64,000 nucleotides of DNA from Hymenobacter duratus (GCF_014698995.1 NZ_JACWZZ010000001.1:1446501-1510500), one strand, 5' to 3'; shown: positions 49,534 to 59,076, counted from the first letter of the stretch. Notes: generated by a model from the sequence alone, not told the origin. Numbers and translations: made by a program.

Positions 49534-50274
49534 TTAGTTGCTGAGAGAGAAGAAATAGCTCAGGGAAAGATGGAACGCCCGGTTCCGGGCTTTTTCGCCG
49601 GTGTCGTTGCCGTCGGCATCATTCGGAACGAGGTTGGAGAGGCCCAGGCCGTAGCCCAGCTGCGCCTGCACCGGGCCCGCTTTGTAGCCGATACCAGCAT
49701 TCAGACCCACATCGAAGCGGCGGACATACAGGTTGTCGTCGTCCTCGTCGTCGCTGGCTTTGTCGGCGTACTTCACGCCGCTGCTGTTGGAGTCGCTATA
49801 CTCCAGGCCGTCTCCCTCAACGCGCGCTTTCACGTTGTAGGAGCCGCCCATGCCCATGCCCACATACGGGCCGGCAAACACCTGGAAACCGCCTTCCGCG
49901 CCGTCAGTGCTGTACACTAGGTTGATAGGCAGCTCCAGATAGCCCAGGCGGGCTTTGGCCGTCGTCGTCAGGCTGTAGGCTTCGTCAGTTCCGTCCCCAT
50001 CAAAGTCGAAGTCGACGTTGCGGGAATCATCAATCTGGAACCCTTTGCGGCTGTAGAGCAGCGAAGGCTGCACCGAGAGGTTACCGAATTGCGCATTGAG
50101 TGTAAGCCCTACCTGCGGCCCAAACAACGCCTTGGTATCTGGCGCGTCGGCCTGTTCGGTTTCGAGTTTGACGGTAGCCAGATTGCCGCCCAGGCGTGGT
50201 CCGACCGTTATCTGGGCCTGTGCGGCGCCCGCCAGCAGCAACGCTGCCAGCGCAAGGGGAAGTGCTTTTTGCAT
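49534..50274 (-). CDS. Outer membrane beta-barrel (porin-like) protein, paralogue 2
   Basis: 246 residues from ATG 50274 (MQKALPLALAALLLAGAAQAQ). The frame extends upstream to 50370 without signal, so the shorter start is used. It shares ITVGPRLGGNLATVK, PQVGLTLNAQFGNLSVQPSLLYSRKGF and LELPINLVYSTDGAEGGFQVFAGPYVGMG with its neighbour. An acidic loop (DKASDDEDDDN) may face outside and bind cations. A minus-strand -7 box TAGCTTTG lies at 50536-50529, implying a leader of about 250 bases. It is the first gene of the two-gene barrel operon. Confidence 0.87.
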   Translation of the reverse strand: MQKALPLALAALLLAGAAQAQITVGPRLGGNLATVKLETEQADAPDTKALFGPQVGLTLNAQFGNLSVQPSLLYSRKGFQIDDSRNVDFDFDGDGTDEAYSLTTTAKARLGYLELPINLVYSTDGAEGGFQVFAGPYVGMGMGGSYNVKARVEGDGLEYSDSNSSGVKYADKASDDEDDDNLYVRRFDVGLNAGIGYKAGPVQAQLGYGLGLSNLVPNDADGNDTGEKARNRAFHLSLSYFFSLSN

Positions 50275-50690
50275 AGAGCAATGAGAAAATTGGGCAACAG
50301 CGCTGCCGCAGTGCCGAAGGCAGGCAGCACGTAAGGAATAAGACGATGGGAGAAAGCAGGAGGGAGCCACCAGATCAGGAAGCAGAACGGCAGGCGCAAA
50401 CCTGCAGATAAGTAGTAAGCATAGAGAGGTGGCCGGAGCCGGGCGCTACAGGGCGCGCTGATGACAGATAGAAGCGTAGAGTCTGATACCTAGAGTAGTA
50501 TAGCGAATAGCGGGCACTACTTCGTGAGCAAAGCTAAGAGGAAGATTTCAAACTTGAGTAAGGGTGCTAAAGAAATAATGCAAGGTTTTTCTGGGACGGA
50601 AACGGCAAGAAACAGGCGGGTACGTGTGGAATCCGGGTGAGGAGTGCATCTGAATTTTACCAACTTGCCTTCTGCATTCGTTCTGAGCCC
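50275..50690. other. Divergent region between the barrel operon and the macroglobulin
   Basis: No gene in about 416 bases. The minus-strand -7 box TAGCTTTG (50536-50529) is the best promoter for the barrels. I see no strong -7 box for the plus-strand macroglobulin gene. Confidence 0.45.
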
Positions 50691-53600
50691 ATGCGCCCTT
50701 TCCTGTTTAGCTTACTCGCCCTGCTGATGTTGTTCACTGCCGGTTCCTCGCAGCCCACTCCGCCCAGCAACGGTGGCAGCAGAGCCAACGCCGCCACCTG
50801 GAAGAAAATAGACCAGCTGCTGAACAAAGACCAGACTACTTCTGCCGCGAAGCTGCTGGAGCCGTTGTACCTGCAGGCCCGCCAGCGCCAGGATGCGCCC
50901 GAATATCTGCGCGCCCTGCTCTACAAGCTGCAGCTGTTGGAGGCCAAAGAGGAAGAGTCCGACGTGAAGGCCATTGCGCTGGTAGAAGCCGACCTGAAAA
51001 CCGCGCAGTTCCCGGCCCGCCCAGTTCTGCACAGCCTGCTGGCCCAGCTCTACGCCAACTACTACGACCAGCACCGCTACCAGCTCTACGACCGTACCAC
51101 CCAGGCTGCACCCGACTCTGCCGACGCCAGCCGCACCGATATCCGGACCTGGGATGCCGCCCGCCTGGGTAGCGCCGTGGTCAGCCACTACCGCGCCTCC
51201 CTGGCCGACGAGCCTCGGAAGCTGCTGCAGCTGAAACTGTCGGCCCTGGGCTACGCCGTAACGGGCGGTGACACCGAAGGGCGCGCCCTGCGCCCCACAC
51301 TTTATGACCTGCTGGCCCACCGCGCCATCGATGGCCTCGGCAACGATGAATACTACGTAACGAAGCCTGCCGAGCAGTTTGGGTTGCGTGATGCAACACT
51401 GTTTGGCCCGGCTACCGACTTCGCCCGGCTGGCGCTGGCAGCGGTTGAATCTGATTCGCTCAATGGCCGGTTTCACGCGCTGCAGGTGTTGCAGCAGCTC
51501 ACCCGCTTCCGCCTTGCCGATGCCGGTAACACCGCCGCGCTGGCTGATGTGGACCTCAAGCGCCTGCGCTTCGTGCACCAGCATGCGGAGTTGCCGAACA
51601 AGGATGAAGTCTACCGTGCCGCCCTGGCTCGTGCCGCCGAAGCCTACAAGGCGCTGCCAGTTTCTTCTCAGTTTCTGTACGAGCAGGCGGCCAGTATGCA
51701 GGAAGCGGATGCCGTGAAAGCCCGCGAGTTGGCGCTGGAAGCCGAAAAACGCTTCCCAAAGTCGCAAGGGGCGTTGCAGGCCAAGGCGCTGCGGCTGAGC
51801 ATTGAGCGGGTTGAAGTCGGCTTCACAACCGAAGAAACGGTGCTGCCCGGCCAGCCGTGGCTGCTGAAGCTGCAGGTGCGCAACGTGGCCCGGCTCTACG
51901 CCAAAGCCTACCGGGTCAGCAACGCCTACAACGTCCGCCTGTCTGAGCCCGGCAGCGTTGAGGACGCGCGGAACTACAGCTTCCAGAAAACCTTCGCCCG
52001 CGCGCTGGCCAGCAAACCCGCCGCGGCCTGGACGCTGGACGTGCCCGCTCCGGCCGACTACAAAAGCCACTCCGTGCAGCACGCCGGCCCGGCGCTGCCG
52101 CTGGGGCACTACATCATCGTGGTGAGCACCACCGACGAAAACCCGACCAAAGAACGGACCGGTGTTACCACGGCGCGCTCTTTTCTGGATGTGAGCGAGC
52201 TGAGCCAGGTGCGGCGCAACTCCGCCGATGGCACCAGCCTGCTGGTGCTGCACCGGCAGAGCGGGCAGCCGCTGGCCGAGGTACGCGTGCGGCCCCTGTA
52301 TCAATATTACGACCAGAAAGCCCGCCAGTACAAGCAGCGCCGTGGCGACGAGCTGACCACCAATGCCGAGGGCCAGGCGCAAATTGCGCCGGTCACGCAA
52401 ACCGGCGAGAACACGCAGCTGAATGATATTTTCCTCACGCTGGGCCGCGACTCGCTGCTGATCGAAAACGTGGGCGGCTACTACCCCGGCCGCCCCCGCA
52501 ACCCCGAAAACGAGCCGCCCCGCTTCAATCTTTTCCTGTTCACTGACCGAGCCATTTACCGGCCCGGACAGACAGTATATTTCAAAGGTATCCTGGCGGA
52601 AGTACTAGATGGAGTGGCACGGCCTTTCGCAAAGCACAGCATTTCGATAGACCTAAAGGGCGTGAACGGCCAGACGGTTAAATCCCTAGATTTTACCACC
52701 TCCGATTTCGGCTCTTTCCACGGCTCTTTCATTCTGCCAACTGGATTGCTGAACGGACAGATGTCGCTGCAGGCGGTGTATGGCAGCCAGGATTTTGCGG
52801 TGGAAGACTACAAGCGCCCCACGTTCCAGGTGACGTTTGAGCCCGTGGCGGGCACGCCCGTGCTGGGCCAAGAAGTAACCGTGCGCGGCAAAGCCGCCGC
52901 CTACGCCGGCCAGCCGATCGACGGAGCCACGGTACAGTACCGCGTGGTGCGCCGCATGTTCTGGCCCATGTTTGGGCGCGGCTACGGCGGCGACTACATG
53001 CCCGGTCCGCGCGGGGGCCAACCCGAAGTGGAAATCCTAAACGGCACCGCTCAAACCGATTCGGCGGGCGGCTTCGTGGTGAAGTTTGTGGCGAAAGGCG
53101 AGGAGCCAGGCCAGGCCAAGCGCGGCCCCTGGAACCCCGGCTACGTGTTCGAGGTAACGGCCGACGTGACCGACGCGGCCGGCGAAACCCGCACCGGCCA
53201 GCAGTCGGTCAGCCTCGGCACCAACGCCCTGAGTTTGCGCCTGGACGTGCCTGAGCAGCTGAACCGGGAAAAGCTACCCGCGCTGCAATTGCTCAGCACC
53301 AATGCCACCGGCGAGGCCCTGCCCGCCCAGGGCCAGCTGCGCCTCTACCGCCTCGCGCCGCCCGCCCGCGCCCTGCGTCCGCGCGCCTGGGAGCGGCCGG
53401 AGCTGGAAGGCCTGCGCCGCGAGGAGTTCAAGCGCCAGTTCCCGCTCGATGCCTACGCCCGCGACGACAACGACAGCACCTGGGCCCGCACACTGGTAGT
53501 TACTCAGGATTTCAACACCGAAAAAAGTCCGCTGCTACCCGAACTAGCCAAGGCCCTAGGCAGCCAGCAGCCCGGCCGCTACGTGCTAGAAGCCACCGCC

Positions 53601-56600
53601 ACCAGCCCGGCTTCCACGCCGCCCGCCAAAACGGAGCAGGTATTCACGCTGTATTCGGCCACGGTTGCCGCGCTGCCCGTGCCCACGCCCGACTGGGTGG
53701 TGAACCTCCAGGACAGCGTAGCGCCGGGCCAGGCCGTGCGTTTTCTGGTGGGCAGCTCCGAAGCCGGGGCACGCCTGCTGCTGGAAGTGGAAGCCAAAGG
53801 CGAAACCCTGCGCCGCGAGTGGCTCACGCTGGCTGCCGGTGAGCAGCGCGTCATCGAAGTTCCGACCACGGCCGCGCTGGACGGCGCGCCGCTCTACGCC
53901 CACTTCACGCAGGTGCGCGACAACCGCCTGTACCTCCACAGCGCCACCGTGCAGGTAGCCACGCCGCCCGCGCCGCTCGTGCTCAGCATTGCCACCTTCC
54001 GCGACAAGCTGCAGCCCGGCCAGAAGGAAACCTGGCGCGTCACGATTCACAGCACCGCCGGCCAGCCTGCCAACGCCGAGCTGCTGGCCTCGCTCTACGA
54101 TAAGTCGCTGGACACGTTCCGGCCGCATTCCTTCATGGAGCTGGAGTTTCCGAAGCCATACTACCAGCCCGTGTTGGCCTGGAACGGACGATTTGAGACC
54201 CAGGAAGCGAATGAGCTGTTTGATGGTAGTCCTGATATTAACACAGTGCGCAACGTCCTGTATCCTCATATAAATTCGTGGGGCTATTATGCAGTGGTCA
54301 GCAGCGACGATGAAATGGAAGAAATTCCGGACCAGAAAGAATTATCCGACAAAGTCGTAGTCACACGGACTGTGAGGGGGAATGCTGCCGTCATGGAAAT
54401 GGCAGCCGCTCCGGCGCCTAAAATGTCAACGGTAAAATTCACGTCGCCTGTCATTAAGCGAGACGAAGAAGTGCAGGCAGGCTCTGCGGACAGCGCTAGC
54501 CCAACGCAAAAAAAGCCCGACCTCGCCGCCGTGCAGGCCCGCAAAGACTTCCGCGAAACGGCCTTCTGGCTGCCCGAGCTGCGTACCAATGCCCAGGGCG
54601 AAACCGTGCTGGAATTCCAGATGCCCGAAGCCGTAACGCGCTGGCAGCTGCTGGCCCTGGCCCACGACCAGCAGCTGCATTCCGGCCTGCTCCGCCGCGA
54701 GCTGGTGACGCAAAAGCAGCTGCAGGTGACGCCTAATGCCCCGCGCTTCTTCCGCGAAGGCGACCAGCTCACGTTCAGCGCCAAGCTCAGCAACCTCACC
54801 GAGGCACCGATGAGTGGCAGCGCCCAGCTGTTCCTGCTCGATGCGCGCACCCAACAGCCGCTGGAAAGCAAGCTGCTCATGAGTCCTGCCCAACTGAAAT
54901 TCGACCTGAAAGCCAACCAGAGCAGCGCCGTGAGCTGGAGCCTGCAGATTCCGGAAACCGCCGAAGGCCAGGTGCCGCTCGAAGCCATAACCTACCGCGT
55001 GGTGGCCTCCGGAGAGTTGTCGGGCCAGGACAAGAAGGAGCAGCGCAAGCAGCGCCGCCAGAACAAATCAATAACCAGCAACCAGCAACTGACAACTGTA
55101 CAGGACGGTGAGGAAAACACGCTGCCCGTGCTGCCCAACCGACTGCTTGTTACCGAGAGCCTGCCGCTTCCCGTGGTGGGCCCGGCCACCCGCGAGTTCG
55201 AGCTGCAGAAGCTGACCAGCACCACCTCGCCCACGCGCCGCAATTACTCGCTCACGCTGGAAATGACCCAGAACCCGGCCTGGTATGCCGTGCAGGCGCT
55301 GCCCTACCTGATGGAGTACCCGTACGAGTGCTCGGAGCAGGTGTTTAGCCGCCTCTACGCCAATCTGTTGGCTGTCAAAATCCTGCAGAGTAATCCGCAG
55401 TTGCGCACTACACTGGCTGAGTGGAAACGCGCCGCCGAGGCCGGAGACAAAGCCGCCCTCACGAGCAAGCTGGAGCAGAATCAGGAACTGAAAGCGTTGC
55501 TGCTGCAGGAAACGCCCTGGGTGCGCGACGCGCAGAGCGAAACCGAGCGGATGCGCCGCCTCGCCGAGCTGTTTGATGCGCCGCGCCTCCAAGCTGAAAC
55601 CGCCCGCGCCCTCGCCAAGCTAGCCCAGATGCAGCAGCCCAACGGCGCTTTCCCGTGGTTTGAGCGCATGCCCGACGACCGGTATATCACCCAGCTCATC
55701 GTGACCGGTTTTGGCAAGCTGCAGAAGCTGGGCGCGCTGGATGTACAGCAAACCCCGCAGGCCCAGCAAATCGTCAACAACGCACTTAACTACCTCGACA
55801 GCCAGCTGCTGCGCGACTACAACGAGCTGCGCAAGCAGCCCAAGGTAGACCTGAAGCAGCAGCACGTGTCGGACATTCAGGTGCAGGCCCTGTACGCCCG
55901 CAGCTTCTGGCCGACAGAGGCAGTAGCAAAAGCCGCGCAACCGGCCCAGGCCTACTACCAGCAGCAGGCGGCTAGCTACTGGAAAGAGCAGACCCGCTAC
56001 CTCCAGGCCCAGACGGCTCTGGCGCTACACCGCCAGAAAACGCAGCCCGTCGCCGTAAAAAACATCCTGACGGCACTTTTCGAAAACGCGCTGCACTCAC
56101 CGGAGCTGGGCATGTACTGGAAGGAAGTGCGCGGCGGCTACTACTGGCGCGAGGCGCCCACCGAAACCCAGGCTACGCTCATCGAGGCGTTCGATGAAGT
56201 GCTCGGCGACCAGAAAGCCGTGGACGAAATGAAGCTGTGGCTGCTCAAGCAGAAGCAGACCCAGAACTGGGAAAGTACCCGCGCCACCGCCGATGCCTGC
56301 TATGCCCTGTTGCTGCGCGGCTCCAACTGGCTCCAGCCGACACAGCCTATCCGGGTGACGGTAGGAGGGAAGCCCTTAACGCCTGCTGCCCAGCAGGCCG
56401 GCACCGGCTATTTCAAAACCACCTGGCCCGCCGCCGAAATCCTGCCCGCTCAAGGCAAAGTCACGGTACAGAAAACCGATGCCGGCGTGGCCTGGGGGGC
56501 TTTGTACTGGCAGTATTTTGAGCAGTTGGATAAAATTACGCCCGCCGCTACCGGCCTGCAGCTGGAGCGCCAACTCTACCGCGAAGTGCGCACCACCGGC

Positions 56601-56981
56601 GGCCCCACGCTGGAACGCCTCACGGCTGCCGCTCCGCTGCGCGTGGGGGATGTGCTGGTAGTGCGCCTCGTGCTGCGCTCCGACCGGAACCTGGAATACG
56701 TGCACCTCAAAGACCAGCGCGCCGCCGGCCTGGAACTCATCGGCCAGACTTCCGGCTACCGCTACCAGAGCGGCCTGGGCTACTACGAAAGTCCCCGCGA
56801 CGCCGCCACCAACTTTTTCATCAGCTACTTCCCCAAAGGCACGCACACCTTCGAGTACCGGCTGCGGGCCGCGCAGGCCGGCAACTTCTCGGGTGGCCTG
56901 TCGCAGCTGCAGTGCCTCTACGCCCCCGAGTTCACGACTCATTCGGCCGGTACACGGGTGCAGATTGCAGTGCAGCCGTGA
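50691..56981 (+). CDS. Alpha-2-macroglobulin family protein
   Basis: 2096 residues from ATG 50691; 18 upstream codons are rejected because the signal peptide (RPFLFSLLALLMLFTAGSSQ) starts here. It is a broad-range protease inhibitor of the periplasm or surface that traps attackers after bait cleavage. Macroglobulin-type beta domains fill about 150-1100, including LFTDRAIYRPGQTVYFKGI at about 620-640. A flexible, polar bait-like stretch lies at about 1190-1290. The thioester motif is intact as YPYECSEQ, with Cys1547 and Gln1550. The thioester domain and a receptor-like C-terminal sandwich follow. No penicillin-binding protein 1C gene is adjacent. It is monocistronic. Confidence 0.93.
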   Translation: MRPFLFSLLALLMLFTAGSSQPTPPSNGGSRANAATWKKIDQLLNKDQTTSAAKLLEPLYLQARQRQDAPEYLRALLYKLQLLEAKEEESDVKAIALVEADLKTAQFPARPVLHSLLAQLYANYYDQHRYQLYDRTTQAAPDSADASRTDIRTWDAARLGSAVVSHYRASLADEPRKLLQLKLSALGYAVTGGDTEGRALRPTLYDLLAHRAIDGLGNDEYYVTKPAEQFGLRDATLFGPATDFARLALAAVESDSLNGRFHALQVLQQLTRFRLADAGNTAALADVDLKRLRFVHQHAELPNKDEVYRAALARAAEAYKALPVSSQFLYEQAASMQEADAVKARELALEAEKRFPKSQGALQAKALRLSIERVEVGFTTEETVLPGQPWLLKLQVRNVARLYAKAYRVSNAYNVRLSEPGSVEDARNYSFQKTFARALASKPAAAWTLDVPAPADYKSHSVQHAGPALPLGHYIIVVSTTDENPTKERTGVTTARSFLDVSELSQVRRNSADGTSLLVLHRQSGQPLAEVRVRPLYQYYDQKARQYKQRRGDELTTNAEGQAQIAPVTQTGENTQLNDIFLTLGRDSLLIENVGGYYPGRPRNPENEPPRFNLFLFTDRAIYRPGQTVYFKGILAEVLDGVARPFAKHSISIDLKGVNGQTVKSLDFTTSDFGSFHGSFILPTGLLNGQMSLQAVYGSQDFAVEDYKRPTFQVTFEPVAGTPVLGQEVTVRGKAAAYAGQPIDGATVQYRVVRRMFWPMFGRGYGGDYMPGPRGGQPEVEILNGTAQTDSAGGFVVKFVAKGEEPGQAKRGPWNPGYVFEVTADVTDAAGETRTGQQSVSLGTNALSLRLDVPEQLNREKLPALQLLSTNATGEALPAQGQLRLYRLAPPARALRPRAWERPELEGLRREEFKRQFPLDAYARDDNDSTWARTLVVTQDFNTEKSPLLPELAKALGSQQPGRYVLEATATSPASTPPAKTEQVFTLYSATVAALPVPTPDWVVNLQDSVAPGQAVRFLVGSSEAGARLLLEVEAKGETLRREWLTLAAGEQRVIEVPTTAALDGAPLYAHFTQVRDNRLYLHSATVQVATPPAPLVLSIATFRDKLQPGQKETWRVTIHSTAGQPANAELLASLYDKSLDTFRPHSFMELEFPKPYYQPVLAWNGRFETQEANELFDGSPDINTVRNVLYPHINSWGYYAVVSSDDEMEEIPDQKELSDKVVVTRTVRGNAAVMEMAAAPAPKMSTVKFTSPVIKRDEEVQAGSADSASPTQKKPDLAAVQARKDFRETAFWLPELRTNAQGETVLEFQMPEAVTRWQLLALAHDQQLHSGLLRRELVTQKQLQVTPNAPRFFREGDQLTFSAKLSNLTEAPMSGSAQLFLLDARTQQPLESKLLMSPAQLKFDLKANQSSAVSWSLQIPETAEGQVPLEAITYRVVASGELSGQDKKEQRKQRRQNKSITSNQQLTTVQDGEENTLPVLPNRLLVTESLPLPVVGPATREFELQKLTSTTSPTRRNYSLTLEMTQNPAWYAVQALPYLMEYPYECSEQVFSRLYANLLAVKILQSNPQLRTTLAEWKRAAEAGDKAALTSKLEQNQELKALLLQETPWVRDAQSETERMRRLAELFDAPRLQAETARALAKLAQMQQPNGAFPWFERMPDDRYITQLIVTGFGKLQKLGALDVQQTPQAQQIVNNALNYLDSQLLRDYNELRKQPKVDLKQQHVSDIQVQALYARSFWPTEAVAKAAQPAQAYYQQQAASYWKEQTRYLQAQTALALHRQKTQPVAVKNILTALFENALHSPELGMYWKEVRGGYYWREAPTETQATLIEAFDEVLGDQKAVDEMKLWLLKQKQTQNWESTRATADACYALLLRGSNWLQPTQPIRVTVGGKPLTPAAQQAGTGYFKTTWPAAEILPAQGKVTVQKTDAGVAWGALYWQYFEQLDKITPAATGLQLERQLYREVRTTGGPTLERLTAAAPLRVGDVLVVRLVLRSDRNLEYVHLKDQRAAGLELIGQTSGYRYQSGLGYYESPRDAATNFFISYFPKGTHTFEYRLRAAQAGNFSGGLSQLQCLYAPEFTTHSAGTRVQIAVQP

Positions 56982-57089
56982 GCCGGCTGCACTGAAGCTA
57001 TATAGAAACCGGGTGCCGCTTTTTTGTCGACTAAATACTGCTCTGAGGTGACAGAAAGGGCTTTACGGCAAGCTCGATTGATTTTGGCG

Positions 57090-57120
57090 TTGAGTTTGCC
57101 GCCTGAGCATAGTAGCTTTG
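57090..57120 (+). promoter_or_regulatory. Promoter of the basic secreted protein gene
   Basis: TTG (57090-57092), 20 bases, then TAGCTTTG (57113-57120), a full -7 match. The leader would be about 25 bases to ATG 57147. Confidence 0.55.
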
Positions 57121-57146
57121 TGGTTCCTTTCAGCCTAAATGAAGTG

Positions 57147-57581
57147 ATGAAGCGAATCATAATCATGTTTACCGGCCTGCTCCTGAGCAGTGCCTCCGTA
57201 CTGGCCCAAGGCGACAAACCCACGACTTCTATTACTCCTACCACGCTGCCCGGTGAAGAAAAACTGTCGGCGCAGGAGCGTGCCGAGCGCGACTTTCTGA
57301 TGCCCGCCCGCCGCAAGCAGGCTGCCGCGGTGAAGGCGGCTGCCCGTGAAGAGGCCGCCACCCAGACGGATACCGATGTCTCCGCTTACCACGCCGAAGC
57401 CGTAGCCGAGCCAAAGACCCCGGAAGCCGCCGCCAAAGCCAGCACCCCCACTGCCGCACCCCGGCACGTGACCTCACGCAGCCGCTACCGCTCTACCAGC
57501 ACCAAAAAGAAAGTGGTGCATAAGTCGTCGGCCAGCGGCAAGCGCAAAACAGCCACCAAAAGCAGTTCGCGTCGGCGCTAG
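57147..57581 (+). CDS. Small secreted basic Ala/Ser/Lys-rich protein
   Basis: 144 residues from ATG 57147 (MKRIIIMFTGLLLSSASVLAQ, a clear signal peptide). The mature part starts with a Thr/Pro segment, then a helical Ala/Glu/Lys region (RAERDFLMPARRKQAAAVKAAAREEAA). It ends with a very basic tail (SRSRYRSTSTKKKVVHKSSASGKRK, then SSSRRR). I recognise no family. The basic end could bind lipopolysaccharide, nucleic acid or the cell wall. It has its own promoter and a long hairpin terminator. Confidence 0.65.
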   Translation: MKRIIIMFTGLLLSSASVLAQGDKPTTSITPTTLPGEEKLSAQERAERDFLMPARRKQAAAVKAAAREEAATQTDTDVSAYHAEAVAEPKTPEAAAKASTPTAAPRHVTSRSRYRSTSTKKKVVHKSSASGKRKTATKSSSRRR

Positions 57582-57596
57582 ACTGCGCCAGTAACA

Positions 57597-57651
57597 GCTC
57601 CATAAAAAAGGCGTGACGACCAGGATGGTCGTCACGCCTTTTTTATGGAGC
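57597..57651. terminator. Bidirectional terminator with a 26-bp perfect stem
   Basis: The arms 57597-57622 and 57626-57651 are exact complements with a GGA loop. A6/T6 segments inside allow termination of both converging genes. The right arm ends 10 bases from the DoxX stop. Confidence 0.88.
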
Positions 57652-57660
57652 GGCCATTAT

Positions 57661-58032
57661 CTACAGTGAAGTAGTGGCCGTTGGTCGGCGTAGCCAGAAT
57701 ACTAACAGCAGCAGCACCAGCAGTACAATAGCCGGAACGCCACCGGCCAGTCCGCCCGGAATTTTGGTAGCGTGCATCACCACGGCGCCCATCATGATAA
57801 TGGCCAGGCCCAGTGCTGCCGGCCGCACGAAGCGCGGTATCAGCAGCCCGATACCGCCCAGCAATTCGCCGCCGGCCACTACGTAAGCCAGCGCGCCCGG
57901 TAGCCCCAGATTGCCGAACATGGCCACGGTAGCCGGCAAATCCATGAGTTTTCGGCCGCCCGATGCAATAAAGGCAAGGCCCAGTAAGATCTGCAGGATC
58001 CAGGCAATGATGTTGCGGGTAGAAGCTGTCAT
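57661..58032 (-). CDS. DoxX-family membrane protein
   Basis: 123 residues from ATG 58032 with four TM helices (IIAWILQILLGLAFIASG, LAYVVAGGELLGGIGLLI, ALGLAIIMMGAVVMHA, VPAIVLLVLLLLVFWL). The family pattern GLAFIASGGRKLMDLP and the GELLGGIGLLIPRFVRPAALGLAIIMMGAV core are clear. DoxX-type proteins occur in thiosulfate oxidation and redox-stress complexes, but most single copies, like this one, have no assigned role. An upstream start at 58083 lacks support. Confidence 0.88.
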   Translation of the reverse strand: MTASTRNIIAWILQILLGLAFIASGGRKLMDLPATVAMFGNLGLPGALAYVVAGGELLGGIGLLIPRFVRPAALGLAIIMMGAVVMHATKIPGGLAGGVPAIVLLVLLLLVFWLRRPTATTSL

Positions 58033-58165
58033 GCGAAAAGCGGGTTGGAAAAAGTGGAGGATGAATAGCGCGAAGCGCTGCACAATATGACTGATTCAGA
58101 GAATATTTTATACGGCCACCTCCGTCGGCTCTCAGGCAGTTGCTATATGTCGGCATTCTGCTGCT

Positions 58166-59032
58166 TTATTCGGTTTCCGGTGTGGTGTCCGGGTCAGCAT
58201 CATCCGGGTTGAGGCTGTAGCGAGGGGTGGGGTTGCGGCGCATAGCTGCCTCCAAGCGACCCAGGCGCAGGCCGTATCCCAGCTGCACCGTGGCATAGGA
58301 GCCGCGGCTGAAGATAACAAGGCTGCCCTGCTGCACGGTGCCACTGTCATCAAAATACTCCAGTCGGGTTGAGGTAATTTGCGTGAGGACCGACAGGCCG
58401 CGCTGGTAGGTAGCCGTGAGCAGCAGCAGGTGGCGCAGTCCTAGCTCGTAGCGCAGTAGTAGTTCCGTGCCCACTGCAGCGGTGCCGGTCCGCTCAGTTT
58501 CGCGTACCAGCACCAGCGGAATGCCGGGCCGGGGCAGTTGGGCCGGGTTGCCGCCCCAGAGCGGGCCTTCGTAGGTGTAAGTGCCACCGCGGTAAGGCCG
58601 CGCGTATGAGCCGGTCAGGGCCAGGTCCAGCCCCCAGCGCGGCCCCGGCCGCCATATGTCGTAGAGGCGTATACTCAGCCCCGACTGATGGATGGTGGTA
58701 TTGCCGATGCCGGAGCTGAACCCATTGCCGCGGGTGCCGTAGCGTGCGCTCTGGCTCAGGCCTGTTATGCGCTGCTCCAGACCTATGCCCAGCCGCCGGC
58801 TCAGCGGGACCACCAGGCGCAGCGCCGCTCCGGTGTTGAAGCTGCCCACCGTCCGGAACTGCCGGGTCAGGTTCTGCCACTCTATAGCCGGATGGGTAAG
58901 CGAAGCGCCGCCGCTGATGTTCAGCTCCACTTCGCGCTGCGCCAAGGCACTGCCGTTGGGGCCGAGCAACAAAAAACCGCAGCCCAGCAGGCTGCGGTTT
59001 ACATAATCAGAGGAAAGAGTAGAAATAGCCAT
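58166..59032 (-). CDS. Probable outer membrane beta-barrel-like protein
   Basis: 288 residues from ATG 59032. The N-terminus is odd: after MAISTLSSDYVNRSLL the hydrophobic core GCGFLLLGPNGSALAQ looks like a signal peptide, yet its codons form a terminator hairpin with a T-run (58971-59000). After cleavage the chain is rich in alternating strands: EVELNISGGASLTHP, SGLSIRLYDIWRPGPRWGLDLALTGSYARP, VGTELLLRYELGLRHLLLLTATYQRG and SYATVQLGYGLRLG. It ends with an Asp/Pro/Glu tail. There is no family match I can name. Confidence 0.6.
   Translation of the reverse strand: MAISTLSSDYVNRSLLGCGFLLLGPNGSALAQREVELNISGGASLTHPAIEWQNLTRQFRTVGSFNTGAALRLVVPLSRRLGIGLEQRITGLSQSARYGTRGNGFSSGIGNTTIHQSGLSIRLYDIWRPGPRWGLDLALTGSYARPYRGGTYTYEGPLWGGNPAQLPRPGIPLVLVRETERTGTAAVGTELLLRYELGLRHLLLLTATYQRGLSVLTQITSTRLEYFDDSGTVQQGSLVIFSRGSYATVQLGYGLRLGRLEAAMRRNPTPRYSLNPDDADPDTTPETE
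58971..59000 (-). terminator. Terminator-like hairpin inside the signal-peptide codons
   Basis: An 11-bp stem AAACCGCAGCC (58974-58984) / GGCTGCGGTTT (58990-59000), with six A at 58971-58976 giving a U-run on the minus-strand RNA. It can end the ferredoxin transcript or attenuate the barrel-like gene. Confidence 0.6.
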
Positions 59033-59076
59033 TGGTGGCCCAACGCCGGACACCGGCCACAAATTGCGGCGTGAGC

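Noticed and set aside
50712-52400. Long antisense frame (562 codons) inside the macroglobulin gene
   Set aside because: It mirrors a GC-rich coding sequence with clear family motifs on the plus strand.
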